Part shown: positions 46,754 through 56,820 of the stretch, in pieces | Layout of the letters: each line of letters begins with the position of its first letter | Numbering within the stretch: the stretch's first letter is position 1 | Source: Floricoccus tropicus | GTDB taxonomy: Bacteria > Bacillota > Bacilli > Lactobacillales > Streptococcaceae | Length of the DNA: 64,000 bases | Assembly (NCBI RefSeq): GCF_001832905.1 | Contig: NZ_MKIR01000001.1 | Coordinates: 1-64,000 of the forward strand | Reading direction: 5' to 3' | Program-made: the position numbers and the translations under genes | The notes under the pieces: model-generated | Told to the model about the DNA's origin: nothing | The model's database searches: none | What the model saw: the letters and a program-made list of their open reading frames with translations, nothing else

Positions 46754-48565
46754 CTAAGATTTATCTTTTTTGTCTTTTTCGTTTTCTTTTTTCTTAGGTG
46801 CAAGTACATTAGATACTTCTTCTGCCACCTTCATTGGAATACCTACTTCATGTATCTCATAAACACTAGCATTTTGAATATTCTTCAGACTCTTAAACTT
46901 CTTGAGTAAATTTTGTTTACGTTTTGGACCAAGGCCTGGGATGCCATCAAGTTTTGAAGCAAATGAATTTTTACTTCTAACCTGTCTATGGAAAGTTATT
47001 GCAAACCTATGGACCTCATCTTGAATTCTTTGAAGTAAGAAAAATTCTTGGCTTTGGCGACTAAGTGGAATAACTTCAAGTGGATCACCAAAGAGAATAT
47101 CATGGGTTTGGTGCTTGTCATTTTTAGCAAGACCAGCTATCGGAATATCAAGTCCAAGTTGATTATAGAGAATCTCCTTAGCAGCGTTAACTTGACCTTC
47201 ACCACCATCGATAATGATTAAGTCTGGTGGAGTTAAATTGTCACGAACTACCCTTGAATAACGACGCTCAATAACTTCTCGCATAGAAGCATAGTCATCA
47301 GGGCCAGTGACGGTTTTTATTTTATACTTGCGGTAATCTTTCTTACTTGGTTTTCCATTTTCAAAAACAACCATGGCAGATACAGGACTGGTACCCATAA
47401 TGTTTGAGTTATCAAAGGCTTCAATCCTTATCGGAGTTGGGATTCCAAGTAAATCACCTAGATTTTCAACTGCACCTTTTGTTTTTTCAACATTCTTTTC
47501 TGCTAGGTCAAATTTTTGTTTGAGACTCACTTCCGCATTCTTTGTCGCTAAGTTAACAAGTTGTTTCTTCTCACCACGTGATGGTTGAATAACTTCTGTC
47601 TGAGTCAAAACTTTTACGCTATGAACATCTATGTCTTTAGGAATGAATATTTCTTTAGGAATAAAATGCTCATCTTCCTGATAGAATTGACCTATATATG
47701 TCAGAAAGTCTTCATCTGGATCATTATAATAAGGAAACATATTTACATCTCTTTGAATCAACTTCCCTTGTCGAACAAAGAAAACCTGAACACACATCCA
47801 ACCATTTGATACTGCATATCCAAATACATCACGGTCTTTCAAATCATGATTAATTACACGTTGTTTAGTTCTTAGGACACCAACATGTTTAATTAAATCC
47901 CTGTATTCCGCTGCCTTCTCAAATTCCATCTGCTCTGAAGCATCTTTCATCTTGTCTTCAAGTTCATGAATTATCTTATCATCATCTCCATTTAAGAAGC
48001 GACCAATCTGATCTGACATATCTCGATAAACTTGTGGATCAATATCAAATACACATGGAGCGAGGCACTGATTTATATGATAGTATAGACAAACCTTATT
48101 TGGCAAAGTTTTACATTTTCTAAGGGGAAAGATTCTATCAAGTAAACCTTTTATTTCATTTGCGGCTCCTACGTCTGGGTAGGGGCCAAAGTATTTTGCA
48201 TTATCTTTTTTAACCTGTCTAGTAATTAAAAGACGTGGATATTTTTCATTTGTAATTTTGATAAAAGGATAACTTTTGTCATCCTTTAGCATAATATTAT
48301 ATTTTGGCATGTTCTCTTGAATTAAATTAATTTCAAGAAGAAGTGCTTCTATATTACTCTCCGTTACAATGAATTCAAAATCAACGATTTCACTTACTAG
48401 TAGCTCAGTTTTTGTATCATGACTTCCTCTGAAATAAGAGCGTACACGATTTCTCAAATTCTTCGCTTTACCAACATAGATTATTGTCCCATTTTTATCT
48501 TTGTGTAAATAACATCCTGGACTATTTGGGAGTAACTCTAATTTGGCTTTTATAGTTGAATTCAT
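46754..48565 (-). CDS. uvrC: Excinuclease ABC subunit C
   Basis: 603 residues: GIY-YIG nuclease domain ([20 protein letters not shown]), a UVR motif near 200 ([20 protein letters not shown]), the RNase H-like C-terminal nuclease (IEAFDNSN) and a helix-hairpin-helix domain ([18 protein letters not shown]). Makes both incisions in nucleotide excision repair. A Lys-rich tail ends it. Confidence 0.97.
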   Translation of the reverse strand: MNSTIKAKLELLPNSPGCYLHKDKNGTIIYVGKAKNLRNRVRSYFRGSHDTKTELLVSEIVDFEFIVTESNIEALLLEINLIQENMPKYNIMLKDDKSYPFIKITNEKYPRLLITRQVKKDNAKYFGPYPDVGAANEIKGLLDRIFPLRKCKTLPNKVCLYYHINQCLAPCVFDIDPQVYRDMSDQIGRFLNGDDDKIIHELEDKMKDASEQMEFEKAAEYRDLIKHVGVLRTKQRVINHDLKDRDVFGYAVSNGWMCVQVFFVRQGKLIQRDVNMFPYYNDPDEDFLTYIGQFYQEDEHFIPKEIFIPKDIDVHSVKVLTQTEVIQPSRGEKKQLVNLATKNAEVSLKQKFDLAEKNVEKTKGAVENLGDLLGIPTPIRIEAFDNSNIMGTSPVSAMVVFENGKPSKKDYRKYKIKTVTGPDDYASMREVIERRYSRVVRDNLTPPDLIIIDGGEGQVNAAKEILYNQLGLDIPIAGLAKNDKHQTHDILFGDPLEVIPLSRQSQEFFLLQRIQDEVHRFAITFHRQVRSKNSFASKLDGIPGLGPKRKQNLLKKFKSLKNIQNASVYEIHEVGIPMKVAEEVSNVLAPKKKENEKDKKDKS

Positions 48566-48584
48566 TTAAACCTACTTCTAATGA

Positions 48585-49568
48585 CTAACGTGTTGGTGTA
48601 CCTACTGGATTTCTTAATCCTTTGTCTGCGAATACATCGCCATGTTCTAGGTCGCCATATTTATAGCCAAGATTAAAATATTTTACACGGTCCGCACTTG
48701 ATCCGTGAGTGAATGTCTCTGGATTAACTTGTCCAGTAAATTTCTTTTGGATGAAATCATCACCGATTACAGAAGCTGTCTTGATTGCTTCTTCAATATC
48801 ACCTTGTTCAAGGACTGCTTCACCTTTTGTAGTTGTTCTAGATTCTAAATATTTAGTCCAAACACCTGCATAATAGTCTGCCTGTAATTCCATACATACT
48901 GAGTATTTATTGTATTCAGTTTTAGAAAGTTGTTGTTGGAGGCGTCCCATTGCTGAGGCGAGTCCAATTCTATTTTGAATATGATGTCCAAATTCGTGAG
49001 CAAGTACATAAGCCATAGTATAATCACCTTTTGAACCATATGTATTAGCAAGCTCATCTTGGAAACTTGTATCTAAATAAACTTTTTGGTCAGATGGTGA
49101 ATAAAATGGTCCCATATCACTTGTCGCAACACCAAAAGGTGTTTGAACCTTACCTGAATAAATCACCAATGTTGGAGATTGATAGTTAATACCATATTCT
49201 TTTGATTCTGGACCCCAAAAATCATCAAGCATTTGGAAAACTGTTCTTGAAAAAGCCTTACGGGTATCTGTGCTATCACCCATTGTAGTTTTTGATTTTT
49301 GTGAAGTTTTAGGTGCAGTCTGTTGCTGAGTATTTGTCCCAGTTAAATCACCAAAGATACTTCCAAGATTCCCACCACCTAAAAATAACATGGCAATAAT
49401 AATAATAATTCCAAGTAAACCTCCACCAGGTAAACCAATTCCACTTCTACCTGATCCGGAACCTCCACCAAGACCACCTAATATATCACCCAGGTCTCCA
49501 CCTGAAGTAACTTTGTCATTTGTGCGATCTTCAAAGTTCTTCGTCTGTTTCTCATCTTCCCAACGCAT
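48585..49568 (-). CDS. Neutral zinc metallopeptidase (YpfJ-like)
   Basis: 327 residues: a Gly-rich N-terminal segment, a membrane helix (LLGIIIIIAMLFLGGG) and a catalytic domain with HEFGHHIQN (HExxH). The family is also called KPN_02809. Target unknown. Follows uvrC upstream by 19 bases. Confidence 0.85.
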   Translation of the reverse strand: MRWEDEKQTKNFEDRTNDKVTSGGDLGDILGGLGGGSGSGRSGIGLPGGGLLGIIIIIAMLFLGGGNLGSIFGDLTGTNTQQQTAPKTSQKSKTTMGDSTDTRKAFSRTVFQMLDDFWGPESKEYGINYQSPTLVIYSGKVQTPFGVATSDMGPFYSPSDQKVYLDTSFQDELANTYGSKGDYTMAYVLAHEFGHHIQNRIGLASAMGRLQQQLSKTEYNKYSVCMELQADYYAGVWTKYLESRTTTKGEAVLEQGDIEEAIKTASVIGDDFIQKKFTGQVNPETFTHGSSADRVKYFNLGYKYGDLEHGDVFADKGLRNPVGTPTR

Positions 49569-49687
49569 AAAATTCTCCTTTGTATATTACTTATCTAATT
49601 TTATCATAATTTCAAGAAAAATAATAAAAAGTGACATTATTAGCATAATTTTCACCTAATATTTTCCTTCAAAAACTTATTTCATAT

Positions 49688-49734
49688 ATAAAAAAATCTA
49701 TATGAGAAAATTTAAAGTTTTTCTCGTATAGACT
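49688..49734 (-). terminator. Terminator after the 39-residue ORF
   Basis: TCTATACGAGAAAAA and its partner with one mismatch flank a small loop; T7 follows on the minus strand. Confidence 0.7.
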
Positions 49735-49748
49735 ATTAATGATTATTT

Positions 49749-49868
49749 TTAAACTTCCCATCCTATAAGACCCAAGAAACTTCTTTTTTCTTTTTCAGGA
49801 GGAGCATCTTCAAATTTTGCTACATACGTTTCACTACTGAATTCTGTTTTTTCAGCAACTTCCAACAT
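49749..49868 (-). CDS. 39-residue acidic ORF, possible gene remnant
   Basis: Reads MLEVAEKTEFSSETYVAKFE, then DAPPEKEKRSFLGLIGWEV. Codon usage looks coding and a terminator follows directly, but the ribosome-binding site is weak. The frame continues 9 codons upstream of the ATG to a stop. Either a small protein or the end of a truncated gene. Confidence 0.35.
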   Translation of the reverse strand: MLEVAEKTEFSSETYVAKFEDAPPEKEKRSFLGLIGWEV

Positions 49869-49915
49869 AAAATCTTCAATTTGAGGAAAATCAAACTTTT
49901 ATATAAGCATAGGTA

Positions 49916-49951
49916 AACAAAAATCTTGGCAAAATATAATTAAGCCAAGAT
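49916..49951 (-). terminator. Terminator after the activase-like gene
   Basis: ATCTTGGC and GCCAAGAT arms with T5 on the minus strand. Confidence 0.6.
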
Positions 49952-49959
49952 CCGTCTTT

Positions 49960-52900
49960 TTATAGATTATAGGTTACTTCTTTAATTTCTTCATCTTTTT
50001 TAAGTTGCTTTTTAGCGGTCGCAAGCATTAATCTAATCCTGTTGAGTTGATTTACAACACTGACACCTGGGTCGTAGTCAATCGGTGCAATATTTGCACT
50101 TGGATATTGACGACGTAGTTCCTTAATCATACCTTTTCCAACGATATGGTTAGGCAAACATCCAAATGGTTGCAGACAGACAATATTATCAACACCATCC
50201 TGCAAAAGTTCAATCATCTCACCAGTCAAGAACCAACCTTCACCAGTATGATTACCAATAGAAATGATTTTTTCAGTATCACTCGCCAAATCATCAATTG
50301 AATGAAGACCAGTAAATCTATTTGACTCCTTCAAAGCTTTATTCATTGGTTTTTCAATCATATTGATAATATTTAGTAAAGTACGAGCAAAAAGTTTTGC
50401 TTTTTTAGACTGACCAATATTATCTGATTTCCAAATTTGGTTATAAAGTGAGTAATTCATGAAACCGATAATGTCAGGGACCACAGCTTCTGCTCCTTCT
50501 GATTCAATGATAGAAACAATATCATTGTTTGCAGTTTTTGAATATTTAACTAGAATCTCGCCAACTACACCAACACGAGGCTTTTTAATATCTAGTAAGG
50601 GAGTTTCATCAAATTCACGAATTATACGTTTCATATTACGATTAAATTCAAAGAGTGAACCTGATTTAACGTTCTTAGTAGCTTTTTCTAGCCATTTTTC
50701 ATGAAGAGCATTAATTTGACCTTCTTCAATTTCATAAGGACGTGTGCGATAAACTAGACGCTCAAACAAATCACCATAAAGAGCTGCAATCATAAATCTT
50801 GTAATTAATGGAATAGTAAGCTTGAAGCCTTCTGAGCTCTCAGTACCCTTGTTACCCATTGAAAGACTGACAACAGGAACTTGTCCAAAACCAGCATCTT
50901 TAAGTGCTTTCCTCAATAAAGGAATATAGTTGGTTGCACGACATCCACCACCCGTTTGAGTCATCATAACACTTGTATTATCTACATCATAATCACCTGA
51001 TTGAAGTGCATCAATAAGTTGACCAATAGAAATGATAGCTGGGTAGCATGAATCATTATTTACAAATTTCAAGCCTGCAGAAATACTTGCTCTTGTATCT
51101 GGTAAGACAACAACATTATAGCCAGCAGATTTAAAAGCAGTATCAATCAAACCTTCTTGATGGATTGGCGAAAGCATAGGCATCAACAAAGTATGTTTCT
51201 TACGCATGTCCTTAGTATAAATAGGTTCGCTTTTGATGATTTCTTCTACTTCAACTATAGGTTCAAATCCACGTTTATCACGCTCTTTGATTGCTGCTTT
51301 CAGACTTCTAAGACGAATTCTCACAGCTCCCATATTTGATCCCTCATCAATTTTAAGAACTGTATAAAGTTTATTATGTTTAGCCATAATTTCTTCAACT
51401 TGATCGGTAGTAACGGCATCAAGTCCACAACCAAATGAATTTAGTTGCACCAATTCTAAGTTTTTATTTTTAGCGACTACACGAGCAGCGGCATATAGCC
51501 TTGAGTGATAGACCCACTGATTTACAACGCGCAAACCACCAACATCACCCAACTGAGAAATGCTATCTTCGGTTAAAACGTGGAATCCTTCTTGAGTCAT
51601 AATATCAGCTATGCCGTGATTTATTTCAGGGTCCAAGTGATATGGTCGGCCCGAAAGAACTATCGCTTTTTCGTCATTAAGATTGACTTGCATCAGTAAA
51701 TCTTCTGCTTGCTTACGAATGTCTTCCTTGAACGAGTCGAGTTCTTCAAAACCGTGTACAACAGCCTTTTGAACTTCTTCTTCTGTAAGTTCAAATTCAG
51801 ACAGGGCTTCAAAAAGATTTTTAGTCATACTTGGTACATCTGCAAGATTGATGAAAGGATGAATATAATTTACATTGCCATTACGGATTTCATCAACGTT
51901 ATTCTTGATGACTTCTGGATATGACTGAACAATTGGACAGTTATAATTGTTTTGAGCAGTCGCATCTTCTTGTCTTTCATAAAGAACACTTGGATAGAAG
52001 ATTGTCGGTATACCTTTATTAATCAAACTCATAATGTGACCATGAGAAAGTTTGGCAGGGTAACATACTGTATCTGATGGAATTGTTTCAATCCCTTGTT
52101 CATATAACTCTTTACTACTTCTTGGTGAAAGAACTACTCGAAAACCTAAGTCAGACAAAATAGTATGCCACAATGGATAATTTTCATACATATTTAAAAC
52201 ACGTGGAATTCCAATCTCGCCATTAACTGCATCTTTTTTACGAATTCCTCTGTATTTGAATAACTTTTTATATTTGTAATCAACAAGATTAACTTTTTTA
52301 TCCTTCTTATCCATTTTTGTTTCCATGGCTTTTTCTACACCACGTTCACAACGATTTCCAGATACAAACTTGCGACCGTCATTAAAGACAGTTAAAGTCA
52401 TCTTACAGTTATTCTCACAAAGGCCACATTTTACGAATTCTTTAGTAGTTTCAAATTTATTTAAATCATTAAGACCTAAAATTTCAGAAGGTTGATTATC
52501 AGCATTTTCAAGAGCGATTAATGCGCAACCATAGGCTCCCATTAGACCTGCAATGCTTGGTCTAACAACCTCACGCCCACTTATTTTTTCAAAGGCACGA
52601 AGAACAGCTTCATTATAGAATGTACCACCTTGAACTACAATCTTTTCCCCTAATTCTTCAGGACGCTTAACCTTTATTACCTTATAAAGGGCATTTTTGA
52701 TTACTGAATAAGATAGCCCAGCAGAAATATCTCCTACTGTTGCTCCTTCTTTTTGTACTTGCTTCACTTTTGAATTCATGAAAACAGTACAACGTGAACC
52801 AAGGTCAACTGGGTGTTCTGTAAGTAACGCTACTTGTGCAAAGTCCTTAACATCATATTTCAATGAATGAGCAAATGTTTCGATAAATGAACCACAACCA

Positions 52901-54237
52901 GAACTACATGCCTCATTAAGTTGAATACTTGAAAGTGCTCCATCCTTAATCTTCATGGCCTTCATATCTTGACCACCAATGTCAAGAATAAAATCAACAC
53001 CGGGTTGGAAATAATCCGCTGCCTTATAGTGAGCCATTGTTTCAACTTCACCATAGTCAATCTTAAGAGCATTCTTGAGCAAATGCTCACCATAACCAGT
53101 TACAGCAGACTTTGCAATATATACATCATCTGGCATTTCCTTATATAGACGTGATAAAACTGCAATAACATTTTCAAGCGGTTCCCCATTATTACTTCCA
53201 TAATGGTCAAAAAGGATATTACCATCCTCATCTATCAAGACAACCTTACTTGTAGTTGAACCTGCATCAACACCAAGGTATGCTGGTCCATGATGTTCAT
53301 TTATATCCTTGTAAGATGCGCTTGCTTTGGCATGACGTTCTCTAAATTCATCAAGTTCTTCCTGATCCTCAAAAAGTAATTCTAGTGTATCTTGAGGAAT
53401 AAGATTATCAGAGGAATCATTTTCAAGACTGTGAATTAGTTCAGTTACTTTTCTTACGGGACGTTCGCTATCGTCATCAAGGGCTGCACCCATGGCTACA
53501 AAAAGTTGAGGATTTTCAGGAAAGACAACATTTTCAGGTTGAATATTCAGAGTTTCGATGAACCTTCTGCGAAGCTCACTCATGAAATACAGCGGTCCAC
53601 CTAGAAAGGCAATATTACCCTGAATTTTACGACCTGCAGCAAGACCTGCAATTGTTTGATTAACGACTGCTTGGAATATAGACGCAGCTATATCTTCTTT
53701 ACGAACACCTTCATTTAAAAGAGGTTGAACATCTGTTTTAGCAAAAACACCACATCGACTTGCTATCGGATAGATATTTTGATAATTTTTTGCTAATTCA
53801 TTAACGCCACTAGCATCAGTTTTTAAAAGTGCTGCCATTTGGTCAATAAATGCACCTGTACCACCAGCACAAGTTCCGTTCATTCTTTGTTCTAGTGTTC
53901 CATCAAAGAATGTCATCTTAGCATCTTCACCACCTAGTTCAATCATAACATCAGTTTGGGGGATAAATTTTTCAATGGTAAGAGTTGATGCGATAACTTC
54001 TTGGATGAAGGGGACATCAATAACATCTGCAAGACCCATCCCACCAGAACCTGTAATTGAAAGCTCTAGATCTAAATCATCAACTTCTTCTATTAATTCT
54101 TTTAAAACCTTGACTGTGGCGGCTTTTACATCCGAAAAGTGTCTTTCATAACGTGAAAAAATTAAGTTGTAATCTTGGTCAAACACAACTACCTTTACTG
54201 TAGTTGAGCCAACATCAATACCAGCTTTGTAAGTCAT
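49960..54237 (-). CDS. Giant 2-hydroxyacyl-CoA dehydratase activase-like protein
   Basis: About 1425 residues from ATG 54237 behind AAAGGAAA. Two BadF/HgdC-like ASKHA ATPase domains come first: IDVGSTTVKVV ... NGTCAGGTGAF, then VDAGSTTSKVVLI ... EACSSGCGSF, each with Cys able to hold a shared [4Fe-4S] cluster. A CGLCENNC segment, a DUF2229-type region and a region resembling dehydratase components follow. Known activases drive radical dehydrations of 2-hydroxyacyl-CoA in anaerobes. In lactic cocci the role of this long form is undetermined. A TetR gene is divergent. Confidence 0.88.
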   Translation of the reverse strand: MTYKAGIDVGSTTVKVVVFDQDYNLIFSRYERHFSDVKAATVKVLKELIEEVDDLDLELSITGSGGMGLADVIDVPFIQEVIASTLTIEKFIPQTDVMIELGGEDAKMTFFDGTLEQRMNGTCAGGTGAFIDQMAALLKTDASGVNELAKNYQNIYPIASRCGVFAKTDVQPLLNEGVRKEDIAASIFQAVVNQTIAGLAAGRKIQGNIAFLGGPLYFMSELRRRFIETLNIQPENVVFPENPQLFVAMGAALDDDSERPVRKVTELIHSLENDSSDNLIPQDTLELLFEDQEELDEFRERHAKASASYKDINEHHGPAYLGVDAGSTTSKVVLIDEDGNILFDHYGSNNGEPLENVIAVLSRLYKEMPDDVYIAKSAVTGYGEHLLKNALKIDYGEVETMAHYKAADYFQPGVDFILDIGGQDMKAMKIKDGALSSIQLNEACSSGCGSFIETFAHSLKYDVKDFAQVALLTEHPVDLGSRCTVFMNSKVKQVQKEGATVGDISAGLSYSVIKNALYKVIKVKRPEELGEKIVVQGGTFYNEAVLRAFEKISGREVVRPSIAGLMGAYGCALIALENADNQPSEILGLNDLNKFETTKEFVKCGLCENNCKMTLTVFNDGRKFVSGNRCERGVEKAMETKMDKKDKKVNLVDYKYKKLFKYRGIRKKDAVNGEIGIPRVLNMYENYPLWHTILSDLGFRVVLSPRSSKELYEQGIETIPSDTVCYPAKLSHGHIMSLINKGIPTIFYPSVLYERQEDATAQNNYNCPIVQSYPEVIKNNVDEIRNGNVNYIHPFINLADVPSMTKNLFEALSEFELTEEEVQKAVVHGFEELDSFKEDIRKQAEDLLMQVNLNDEKAIVLSGRPYHLDPEINHGIADIMTQEGFHVLTEDSISQLGDVGGLRVVNQWVYHSRLYAAARVVAKNKNLELVQLNSFGCGLDAVTTDQVEEIMAKHNKLYTVLKIDEGSNMGAVRIRLRSLKAAIKERDKRGFEPIVEVEEIIKSEPIYTKDMRKKHTLLMPMLSPIHQEGLIDTAFKSAGYNVVVLPDTRASISAGLKFVNNDSCYPAIISIGQLIDALQSGDYDVDNTSVMMTQTGGGCRATNYIPLLRKALKDAGFGQVPVVSLSMGNKGTESSEGFKLTIPLITRFMIAALYGDLFERLVYRTRPYEIEEGQINALHEKWLEKATKNVKSGSLFEFNRNMKRIIREFDETPLLDIKKPRVGVVGEILVKYSKTANNDIVSIIESEGAEAVVPDIIGFMNYSLYNQIWKSDNIGQSKKAKLFARTLLNIINMIEKPMNKALKESNRFTGLHSIDDLASDTEKIISIGNHTGEGWFLTGEMIELLQDGVDNIVCLQPFGCLPNHIVGKGMIKELRRQYPSANIAPIDYDPGVSVVNQLNRIRLMLATAKKQLKKDEEIKEVTYNL

Positions 54238-54383
54238 AATATTTCCTTTCAAATAGTATGTAACTATTGTATTAAAACTACTATTCATTCAATTCTTATC
54301 AGTAATAATACACTACAATAATTTGATTACAACCATCAATTTTGATACTATATTAGATATACAACACATTGTAGGAGATTGTC

Positions 54384-54998
54384 GTGAAAAAGAAAAAAGA
54401 TTTAAGGGTTTTAAGGACCAATAAGATGATAATGACTGCCTTCATTGGTCTCTTACGTAATAAAACATTTGATAAAATTACCATTAGCGAAATAGCAGAT
54501 GAAGCAATGATTAATCGTGCTACTTTTTATGCACATTTCCAAGATAAACAAGATTTGTATGAGAAACTGATAGAGTATTTTCTCAAAGATATAGCCAAAC
54601 TTTTAGATGAAGAAAAGGTAATTGAAGGCGAAAATGTTAATATAAGAGAAATTGAAATCGTCTTAGCTAAGTTTTTTCAATTTATCAAAGAGAAACCTGA
54701 AGTTGCTCAAGTGGTCATTGACTCAACAAACGAAGATTTTCTTTTGAACAAGCTTATGAATAATTTTAAAGAGCGTTATACCACAGTATTTAATAAGCTT
54801 GAGGTTCGTGAAAATGATATTATAGTTCCTACTGAGTTTGTTGCATATTATATTTCAGGAATATTTATTTCTACTCTTAAATGGTGGATAAAAAATCCTA
54901 ATGCTATGAAACCCGTGGATCTAAGTCATTTGGTAATTAAACTTATAAGTAACGGTCACTTGACTGTCCTTGGTGTTAATATTAATCGTGAAGAATAA
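54384..54998 (+). CDS. TetR/AcrR-family regulator
   Basis: 204 residues from GTG 54384, with GGAGATT upstream. HTH: ITISEIADEAMINRATFYAH, then FQDKQDLYEKL. Divergent from the giant activase-like gene across about 145 bases, which suggests it regulates that gene, itself, or both (inference). Ligand unknown. Confidence 0.85.
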   Translation: MKKKKDLRVLRTNKMIMTAFIGLLRNKTFDKITISEIADEAMINRATFYAHFQDKQDLYEKLIEYFLKDIAKLLDEEKVIEGENVNIREIEIVLAKFFQFIKEKPEVAQVVIDSTNEDFLLNKLMNNFKERYTTVFNKLEVRENDIIVPTEFVAYYISGIFISTLKWWIKNPNAMKPVDLSHLVIKLISNGHLTVLGVNINREE

Positions 54999-55007
54999 AT
55001 TTAAAAA

Positions 55008-55042
55008 AACAAAAAAGAATCTCACATAAGTGGATTCTTTTT
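55008..55042. terminator. Terminator between TetR and the ABC exporter
   Basis: AAAAAAGAATC and GATTCTTTTTT arms; T6 on both strands, serving both convergent genes. Confidence 0.8.
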
Positions 55043-55062
55043 TATTTATTCAATATCTTGAG

Positions 55063-56820
55063 CTACTCTTCTTCTTCAGCAAACTGACTATTATATAGGT
55101 TACTATACAAGCCATCTTGAGCTAGAAGTTCTTCGTGCGTTCCTTGTTCAACGATTGATCCTTGCTTCATTACTAGAATCAAATCTGCATCACGGATTGT
55201 TGATAGACGGTGGGCGATAACAAAGCTTGTTCGTCCTTCCATTACCTTGTCCATTGCCTTTTGAATTAGTACTTCAAGACGTGTATCAACCGAACTTGTG
55301 GCCTCATCCAAAATAAGAATCTTAGGATCTGATATTACGGCACGAGCGATAGTCAAAAGTTGTTTTTGTCCTTGTGAGACATTATCTCCTTCTGAGTTAA
55401 TTAACATCTCGTAACCGTCTGGCATGGTACGAATAAAGTGGTCAACATTGGCTGTTTTAGCAGCATCAACTACTTCATAGTCACTAGCGTCAAGTTTCCC
55501 AAAGCGAATATTATCTGCTATTGTACCTTCATAAAGCCAAGCATCTTGAAGTACCATCCCAAACATTGAACGAACGTCACTTCTTTTCATTGTCTTAGTA
55601 TCAATACCGTCAATCTTTATAGCTCCTGAATTAACATCGTAAAATCGCATAAGAAGATTAATTAAAGTTGTTTTACCAGCGCCTGTTGGACCTACAATTG
55701 CTATTGTTTGACCAGCTTTTACTGAAAAATTAAGATTTTCAATTAGTGGTTTGTCTGGTGAATATGAGAAACTTACATTCTCAAAAGTTACATTACCATC
55801 AGTCTTTTCAGGTAAAGCAACTGGATTTTTAGTTTCAACTTCGTCTGGTTCATCTAAAAGAGCAAATACACGACTTGATGCTGCGGCTGCACTTTGTAGA
55901 ACTGATGAAAGTTGCGTGATATTCCCCATTGGCTGACTTACTTGCCAAATATATTGGATAAAGGCTTGAAGTTGACCAACAAGTATCACTCCACCAATTA
56001 CATACAATCCTCCGACTACTGCGATTACAACATATGCAAGATAAGCAGTCAGTTGGACAAGTGGCATCATAAGACCAGAAATAAATGATGCTTTAAATCC
56101 ATTTTCTCTTAAGCTATGATTAACCTTTTTAAAATCATTTAGACTCTTCTTCTCTTGCCCAAATGCTTTAATTACATTAAAACCAGTCATTGTTTCTTGA
56201 ACATATCCATTTAGGCTTCCCAATGAATCTTGCATACTTTGGAAATACTTTTGTGAACGTTTAACAATGAATCTAGAAATAAGAATTGATGCCGGAATCA
56301 TTAGAATAGCCAAAAGCGCCATTGTTGTATTTATGTAGAACATCATAGCAACTGACATTACAATACTTAAGATTGCATTAATAATTCCAATAAATGATTG
56401 TTGAAAGGCATTAGATACTGCATCAACGTCATTTGTCATACGTGATAGAACATCACCTTGTTGATTCTTATCAAAATAAGATACAGGTAGTTTATTTATT
56501 TTTGTGTCAATGTCTGAACGCAAGTCCTTCATTGATTTTTGAACTACTCTAGTGATAAGTAATCCTGAAATAAGTTGGCAAGCTCCGTATAAAATACCAA
56601 GAGCAAATATTAATACTAAAGTCTTCTTAATGTAGTCAAAATTAATTGGTTGACCATCAGCTAAATTTCTAGCAATTTCAGATGTTGGAAGACCCGTAGC
56701 ATAAGGCGATGCAACACTGAAAACTACTGTTAATATTGTAAATAAAATTACTAGGAAGAATGATAATTTATAAGGTTTTACATATTCCCATATTCTTTTT
56801 AAAGAAGAAAAAGTTTTCAT
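55063..56820 (-). CDS. ABC exporter half, catalytically canonical subunit
   Basis: 585 residues, six membrane helices then an ATPase domain with Walker A GPTGAGKTT, Walker B ILILDEATSSVD (catalytic Glu) and H-loop IAHRLST. Its signature reads VSQGQ rather than LSGGQ. It overlaps the previous gene by 4 bases, and the two together fit heterodimeric multidrug exporters of the LmrCD/BmrCD type. Confidence 0.9.
   Translation of the reverse strand: MKTFSSLKRIWEYVKPYKLSFFLVILFTILTVVFSVASPYATGLPTSEIARNLADGQPINFDYIKKTLVLIFALGILYGACQLISGLLITRVVQKSMKDLRSDIDTKINKLPVSYFDKNQQGDVLSRMTNDVDAVSNAFQQSFIGIINAILSIVMSVAMMFYINTTMALLAILMIPASILISRFIVKRSQKYFQSMQDSLGSLNGYVQETMTGFNVIKAFGQEKKSLNDFKKVNHSLRENGFKASFISGLMMPLVQLTAYLAYVVIAVVGGLYVIGGVILVGQLQAFIQYIWQVSQPMGNITQLSSVLQSAAAASSRVFALLDEPDEVETKNPVALPEKTDGNVTFENVSFSYSPDKPLIENLNFSVKAGQTIAIVGPTGAGKTTLINLLMRFYDVNSGAIKIDGIDTKTMKRSDVRSMFGMVLQDAWLYEGTIADNIRFGKLDASDYEVVDAAKTANVDHFIRTMPDGYEMLINSEGDNVSQGQKQLLTIARAVISDPKILILDEATSSVDTRLEVLIQKAMDKVMEGRTSFVIAHRLSTIRDADLILVMKQGSIVEQGTHEELLAQDGLYSNLYNSQFAEEEE

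Larger units (their letters stand above)
49569..49959. other. Intergenic region with two terminators and a short ORF
   Basis: This 391-base gap holds a terminator at 49688-49734, a 39-codon ORF at 49749-49868 and a terminator for the activase-like gene at 49916-49951. All are on the minus strand; nothing else was recognised. Confidence 0.6.
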
